From contig USAV01000081.1 of NCBI GenBank assembly GCA_900552715.1, positions 1 through 8,509 on the forward strand: a stretch of 8,509 nucleotides of DNA. Direction: 5' to 3'. Both the position numbers and the translations under genes were made by a program. This document shows positions 5,151 through 8,509 of the stretch, in pieces. Each line of letters opens with the position of its first letter. The first letter of the stretch is position 1. The notes under the pieces were generated by a model, which saw only the letters and a list, made by a program, of their open reading frames with translations, did not search any database and was not told the DNA's origin. The stretch comes from an uncultured Veillonella sp. (GTDB lineage Bacteria > Bacillota > Negativicutes > Veillonellales > Veillonellaceae).

Positions 5151-5942
5151 TTATGCGTCAGCTTTTAGCACAGCTTGTTTCATAGATTGTACGTAATCAA
5201 ATAACGCTTGGTCTGCATGTTCACCGTGTTCTGCAACGATTTTAACGATAGCAGAGCCTACGATAGCACCATCAGATACGCGCGCCATAGCCTCAGCTTG
5301 ATCCGGAGTAGAGATACCGAAACCAACGGCTACAGGAATATCTGTATATTTGCGAATGGTTTCAACGATGGATTTAATATCCGTTTTGATTTCGCTACGC
5401 ATGCCTGTAACACCAAGGGAAGATACGCAGTACACAAAGCCTTCTGCATCTTTTGCAATCATTTCGATGCGGTTTTCAGATGTTGGAGCGATCAAGGATA
5501 CCACTTCAACACCATGTTTATTAGCAATGCTCGCGAGTTCGTCTTTTTCTTCAAACGGCATATCTGGCACGATAACACCGGATATACCAACCTCTTCACA
5601 GAGGGTAAAGAATTTTTCACGACCGAATACATAGATTGGGTTCAAGTAGGTCATGAACACGAGAGGAATAGTCACTGCATCTTCGCCGGTACGCAAACGG
5701 CGCACCATATCAAAGATATCGTTGATTTTTACACCTGTAGAAAGTGCACGTGTACTCGCTTCTTGGATAACTGGGCCTTCTGCTGTTGGATCGGAGAACG
5801 GAATACCGATTTCTACCATGTCGGCGCCGGCTTTCACCATCACGCAAATATAACGTTCTGTATTTTCAATACCATGGTCACCAGCACTAATGAATGGGAT
5901 GAATGCCTTGCCCTTTGTGAAAGCGTCTTTAATTTTACTCAT
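5151..5942 (-). CDS. trpA: Tryptophan synthase alpha chain
   Basis: The alpha subunit cleaves indole-3-glycerol phosphate to indole and glyceraldehyde 3-phosphate and passes indole to the beta subunit in a cytoplasmic alpha2-beta2 complex. The 263-residue length is normal. The TIM barrel opens with AFIPFISAGD (13-22). The catalytic glutamate is Glu44 in VEIGIPFSDP. The second catalytic position, Asp60 in the E. coli enzyme, is Glu55 here (TAEGPVIQ), a variant I associate with clostridial enzymes. Phosphate-binding glycines follow in SSLGVTG and VGFGIS, with GAIVGSAIV near the end. The ATG at 5940-5942 overlaps the trpB stop by 8 bp (ATGAGTAA), the usual tight coupling of this pair. It is the last gene of the operon and is followed by the terminator at 5075-5108. 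Confidence 0.97.
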   Translation of the reverse strand: MSKIKDAFTKGKAFIPFISAGDHGIENTERYICVMVKAGADMVEIGIPFSDPTAEGPVIQEASTRALSTGVKINDIFDMVRRLRTGEDAVTIPLVFMTYLNPIYVFGREKFFTLCEEVGISGVIVPDMPFEEKDELASIANKHGVEVVSLIAPTSENRIEMIAKDAEGFVYCVSSLGVTGMRSEIKTDIKSIVETIRKYTDIPVAVGFGISTPDQAEAMARVSDGAIVGSAIVKIVAEHGEHADQALFDYVQSMKQAVLKADA

Positions 5943-7128
5943 GAAGATCCACCCCTCTGTATTTCGCCATAGCCGCTACGTCTTTGTCGCCACGACCAGA
6001 TAAACAAATAATAATGATATCGTCCTTGCTCATAGTAGGCGCAATTTTACGCGCATGTGCCACTGCATGAGCACTTTCAATAGCTGGAATAATACCTTCT
6101 AAACGAGACAGGTATTCGAAAGCATCTACTGCTTCATCATCCGTTACAGGTACATATTCAGCGCGACCGCTATCATGCAAGTACGCATGTTCAGGACCGA
6201 TACCAGGGTAATCAAGACCTGCAGAGATAGAATATACTGGAGCAATTTGGCCATCTTCGTCTTGGCAAAAGTAAGATTTCATGCCATGGAAGATACCAAC
6301 AGAACCTTTAGCAATTGTCGCTGCATGTTCCTCTGTATCGATACCGCGACCTGCCGCTTCACAACCGATGAGGCGAACGCCTTCATCAGGGATAAAGTGA
6401 TAGAACATACCCATCGCGTTGGAACCACCGCCTACACAAGCCATAACAGCTGTTGGCAATTTACCTTCTGCTTCAAGGATTTGCTCACGCGCTTCACGGC
6501 TGATGATGGATTGGAAGTCACGAACAATCATAGGGAATGGATGAGCACCCATAACAGAGCCCAATACATAGTGCGTATCAGACATGCGGTTTGTCCATTC
6601 GCGCAATGCTTCAGAAACAGCATCTTTTAATGTGCTAGTACCACTTGTTACAGGATGCACCTTAGTACCCAATAATTCCATACGGTATACGTTAAGCGCT
6701 TGACGTTCACAGTCTTCAGCACCCATGTATACTTCACATTCCATGCCCATCAACGCTGCAATTGTAGCTGTTGCTACACCGTGTTGACCGGCCCCAGTTT
6801 CAGCAATAACGCGAGTTTTACCCATGCGTTTTGCCAATAACATTTGGCCGATTACATTATTCAATTTGTGAGAACCAGTATGGTTTAAATCTTCACGTTT
6901 CAAATAAATTTTGGCGCCCCCAAGATCTTTTGTCATGCGATCTGCATAGTATAAAAGGGATGGACGACCTGTATATTTTTTGTGTAAATCCTCAAGTTCG
7001 CGCACGAAATCAGGATCATCTTTGTACTTGTTGTATGCCTCTTCCAATTCGATGACTGCATTCATCAATGTTTCTGGCATAAATTGGCCACCGAAGGAGC
7101 CAAAATAACCATGTCTTTGTTCACTCAT
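5935..7128 (-). CDS. trpB: Tryptophan synthase beta chain
   Basis: This PLP enzyme condenses indole with L-serine to give L-tryptophan, in complex with TrpA. It has 397 residues from the chosen start, the normal length. GYFGSFGGQFMPETL (7-21) is the typical N-terminus. Lys88 in NHTGSHKLNN forms the Schiff base with PLP. Glu110 in AETGAGQHG is the catalytic acid-base residue. GGGSNAMG near residue 235 binds the PLP phosphate. It is the common TrpB1 type. In-frame ATGs also occur at 7164 and 7152, but GGAAAGG at 7137-7143 lies just before the 7126-7128 ATG, and homology begins there. The stop overlaps trpA. A 172-bp gap separates it from trpCF, with a possible internal promoter at 7235-7262. 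Confidence 0.97.
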   Translation of the reverse strand: MSEQRHGYFGSFGGQFMPETLMNAVIELEEAYNKYKDDPDFVRELEDLHKKYTGRPSLLYYADRMTKDLGGAKIYLKREDLNHTGSHKLNNVIGQMLLAKRMGKTRVIAETGAGQHGVATATIAALMGMECEVYMGAEDCERQALNVYRMELLGTKVHPVTSGTSTLKDAVSEALREWTNRMSDTHYVLGSVMGAHPFPMIVRDFQSIISREAREQILEAEGKLPTAVMACVGGGSNAMGMFYHFIPDEGVRLIGCEAAGRGIDTEEHAATIAKGSVGIFHGMKSYFCQDEDGQIAPVYSISAGLDYPGIGPEHAYLHDSGRAEYVPVTDDEAVDAFEYLSRLEGIIPAIESAHAVAHARKIAPTMSKDDIIIICLSGRGDKDVAAMAKYRGVDLHE

Positions 7129-7136
7129 ATAACTTA

Positions 7137-7143
7137 CCTTTCC
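7137..7143 (-). promoter_or_regulatory. Ribosome binding site fixing the trpB start
   Basis: GGAAAGG on the minus strand is 8 bases before the ATG at 7126-7128. Two further in-frame ATGs lie up to 12 codons upstream. They would add residues not found in TrpB proteins and would place this site inside the gene. Confidence 0.6.
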
Positions 7144-7234
7144 ATATACCATTCCTGCTAGCACGCCTGTATAGCGTTACTACTGGCATCTATCTCAACA
7201 ATCGATGAATTCCATCGGATATGTCTAAAATATT

Positions 7235-7262
7235 ATTATATCTTAGATTTATGTATTTTCTA
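7235..7262 (-). promoter_or_regulatory. Candidate internal promoter for trpBA
   Basis: On the minus strand TAGAAA (7257-7262) is followed after 16 bp by a perfect TATAAT (7235-7240). It lies in the 172-bp gap between trpCF and trpB. The same gap has two short hairpins (GCCTA-TTA-TAGGC at 7272-7284 and CGATG-GAATT-CATCG at 7203-7217), neither with a T-run, so no terminator is apparent. Confidence 0.4.
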
Positions 7263-7300
7263 TGATTACTCGCCTATAATAGGCCTTATTCTTTCAACAT

Positions 7301-8509
7301 TTAGTGAGCTATGGTTCTCACGATGTTTGTGAAAGCTTTAATCTTCTCATCGTCTTTCACGCCATTTGTTTCAATGCCGCTACTAATATCTATGCCATAA
7401 GGGCGAACTGTGCGGATAGCACGTGCCACATTTGTACCATCGATACCACCTGCGAGCATAAAGGGACGTTCAAACTCATCTAAGCAAGACCAGTCGAACA
7501 CTTCGCCCATACCGCCACGCTCTTCCTTGTGGTACGCATCAAATAATAGCATATCCGCACTGCTATCGATCCACGCCTCTGCATCTGCAGCGCTGCGGAT
7601 TTGAATAGCCTTCCAAACCTCTACATCTGTTTTCTCTTTGAGAGCTTGGATGAAAGCTTCATCTTCATCGCCGTGCAATTGCACCGCATCAAGATTGGCT
7701 TCTTTAGCGATTGCAACGAGGTTATCTAACGTTTCATTGACGAAGACGCCTACCGTCTTAATCGCTTCAAAATTGGTATTTTCTTCGCCAAATCCATTAA
7801 TATCTTGTGTTGCCTCAGCGTTCACTGGCACCGTATTTGTACCATATGTTTTTGCATATTGTTTATGTAGCTCTTCCACTAATGTTCTAGCTTTGTCGAC
7901 AGTGACTTGTCGTTTGCTTGGTGCAAATACAAGGCCCATGTAGTCTGGCTTAGCCGCTACTACAGCAGGGATTGTTTCCACCTTAGAGATACCGCACATC
8001 TTAACCTTCGGTGTGTAGTAAGTCGGGCCATAGAGATATGCGAGTTTCTCCACCTTGTTAGGCGAACGCATAAAGGTTTCACCCATCAAGGCTACGCCGA
8101 TATTGTTATCGCGCAATACTTGGATATCCTCTGGTGTTTCTAGACCGCTTTCAGATACGAAGATCACATCGTCTTCAACGAGATTGCGCAAGCGCACACT
8201 GTTTTGTACGTCTACAGTAAAGTCTTTCAAGTTGCGATTATTAACGCCAATAATGCGGGCACCGCAATCGATGGCCATTTGTACTTCCTGCTCGTCGTGA
8301 GCCTCTACTAAGGAGGACAAACCAAGAGAGTCGGCTAACTCGCGGAACTTTGTTAATGTCGGCACATCGAGGCATGCACAGATCAAGAGGATTGCACTAG
8401 CCTCCCACACCTTCGCTTGGTAGATTTGGTATTCATCGATGATGAAGTCCTTACGAAGTACAGGGATTTTGACAGTGCTTGCAATTTCTTGCAAATATTT
8501 TTTATCACC
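7301..8509 (-). CDS. trpCF: Fused TrpC-TrpF: indole-glycerol phosphate synthase and PRA isomerase, 5' end outside window
   Basis: This is a bifunctional enzyme of tryptophan synthesis; the 402 residues seen here continue beyond the right edge. The first part, about residues 1-157, is the C-terminal portion of indole-3-glycerol phosphate synthase: PVLRKDFIID with the catalytic Lys20, then SSLVEAH, GVNNRNL and VSESGL, which line its active site. The second part is phosphoribosylanthranilate isomerase: it begins at KVKMCGIS with catalytic Cys172, and has VQLHGDE, LLFDAYH with the catalytic Asp324, and AGGIDGTNVARA and DISSGIE for phosphate binding. The domain order is the same as in the E. coli fusion. 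An insertion of roughly 30 residues (about 215-248) precedes KTVGVFVNE in the isomerase half. The frame stays open to base 8509, so an apparent TTG start at 8494 is not real. Confidence 0.96.
   Translation of the reverse strand, partial: GDKKYLQEIASTVKIPVLRKDFIIDEYQIYQAKVWEASAILLICACLDVPTLTKFRELADSLGLSSLVEAHDEQEVQMAIDCGARIIGVNNRNLKDFTVDVQNSVRLRNLVEDDVIFVSESGLETPEDIQVLRDNNIGVALMGETFMRSPNKVEKLAYLYGPTYYTPKVKMCGISKVETIPAVVAAKPDYMGLVFAPSKRQVTVDKARTLVEELHKQYAKTYGTNTVPVNAEATQDINGFGEENTNFEAIKTVGVFVNETLDNLVAIAKEANLDAVQLHGDEDEAFIQALKEKTDVEVWKAIQIRSAADAEAWIDSSADMLLFDAYHKEERGGMGEVFDWSCLDEFERPFMLAGGIDGTNVARAIRTVRPYGIDISSGIETNGVKDDEKIKAFTNIVRTIAH

Noticed and set aside
5208..5972. Open frame of 254 codons on the plus strand opposite trpA
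   Set aside because: It lies wholly antisense to a certain trpA gene. Its translation is rich in Cys, His, Phe and Thr with no domain pattern, as expected of a complementary-strand shadow, and no ribosome binding site was noted.
6175..6630. 151-codon plus-strand frame opposite trpB
   Set aside because: It is antisense to trpB, of shadow composition, and lacks initiation signals.

Overview
The window looks like chromosomal DNA of a low-to-moderate-GC bacterium of the Negativicutes. Veillonella or a close relative is my best guess, from the fused trpC-trpF gene, the clostridial-style TrpA active-site sequence, the AGGAG-type ribosome binding sites and a run of envelope genes. The genus call is inference, since no rRNA or other marker is present. 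No mobile element, CRISPR array, tRNA or rRNA was seen.

Positions 1-4556 (all minus strand) hold an envelope-protein neighbourhood. Reading in the direction of transcription, it contains: a DUF805 protein fused to an extracytoplasmic domain (3633-4556); a DUF805 protein one base behind it (3062-3631); a DUF805 protein with an N-terminal zinc ribbon (2208-2843); a fourth DUF805 protein (1577-2107); an anchored or secreted DUF2939-like protein (744-1409); a probable stand-alone small RNA (about 577-680); and the 5' part of a DUF3829-like lipoprotein gene running off the left edge (1-479). Clear intrinsic terminators follow the zinc-ribbon DUF805 gene, the last DUF805 gene and the small RNA, so this is a series of short transcription units of related genes and not one long operon.

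Positions 4557-4722 form a divergent intergenic region with an 11-bp inverted repeat near each flanking gene. A small secreted, basic, histidine-rich protein (4723-5013, plus strand) follows. A long hairpin at 5075-5108 probably terminates both this gene and the converging trp operon.

Positions 5151-8509 (minus strand) hold the distal trp operon: the bifunctional trpC-trpF fusion (5' end outside the window), then trpB, then trpA. trpB and trpA overlap by 8 bp. Together they convert carboxyphenylribulose phosphate precursors to indole-glycerol phosphate and on to tryptophan. A 172-bp gap before trpB carries a plausible internal promoter.

The most interesting item is the compact, stacked-helix RNA with its own near-consensus promoter and terminator at 577-716. 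Next is the DUF805 array, in which each copy carries a different added module.
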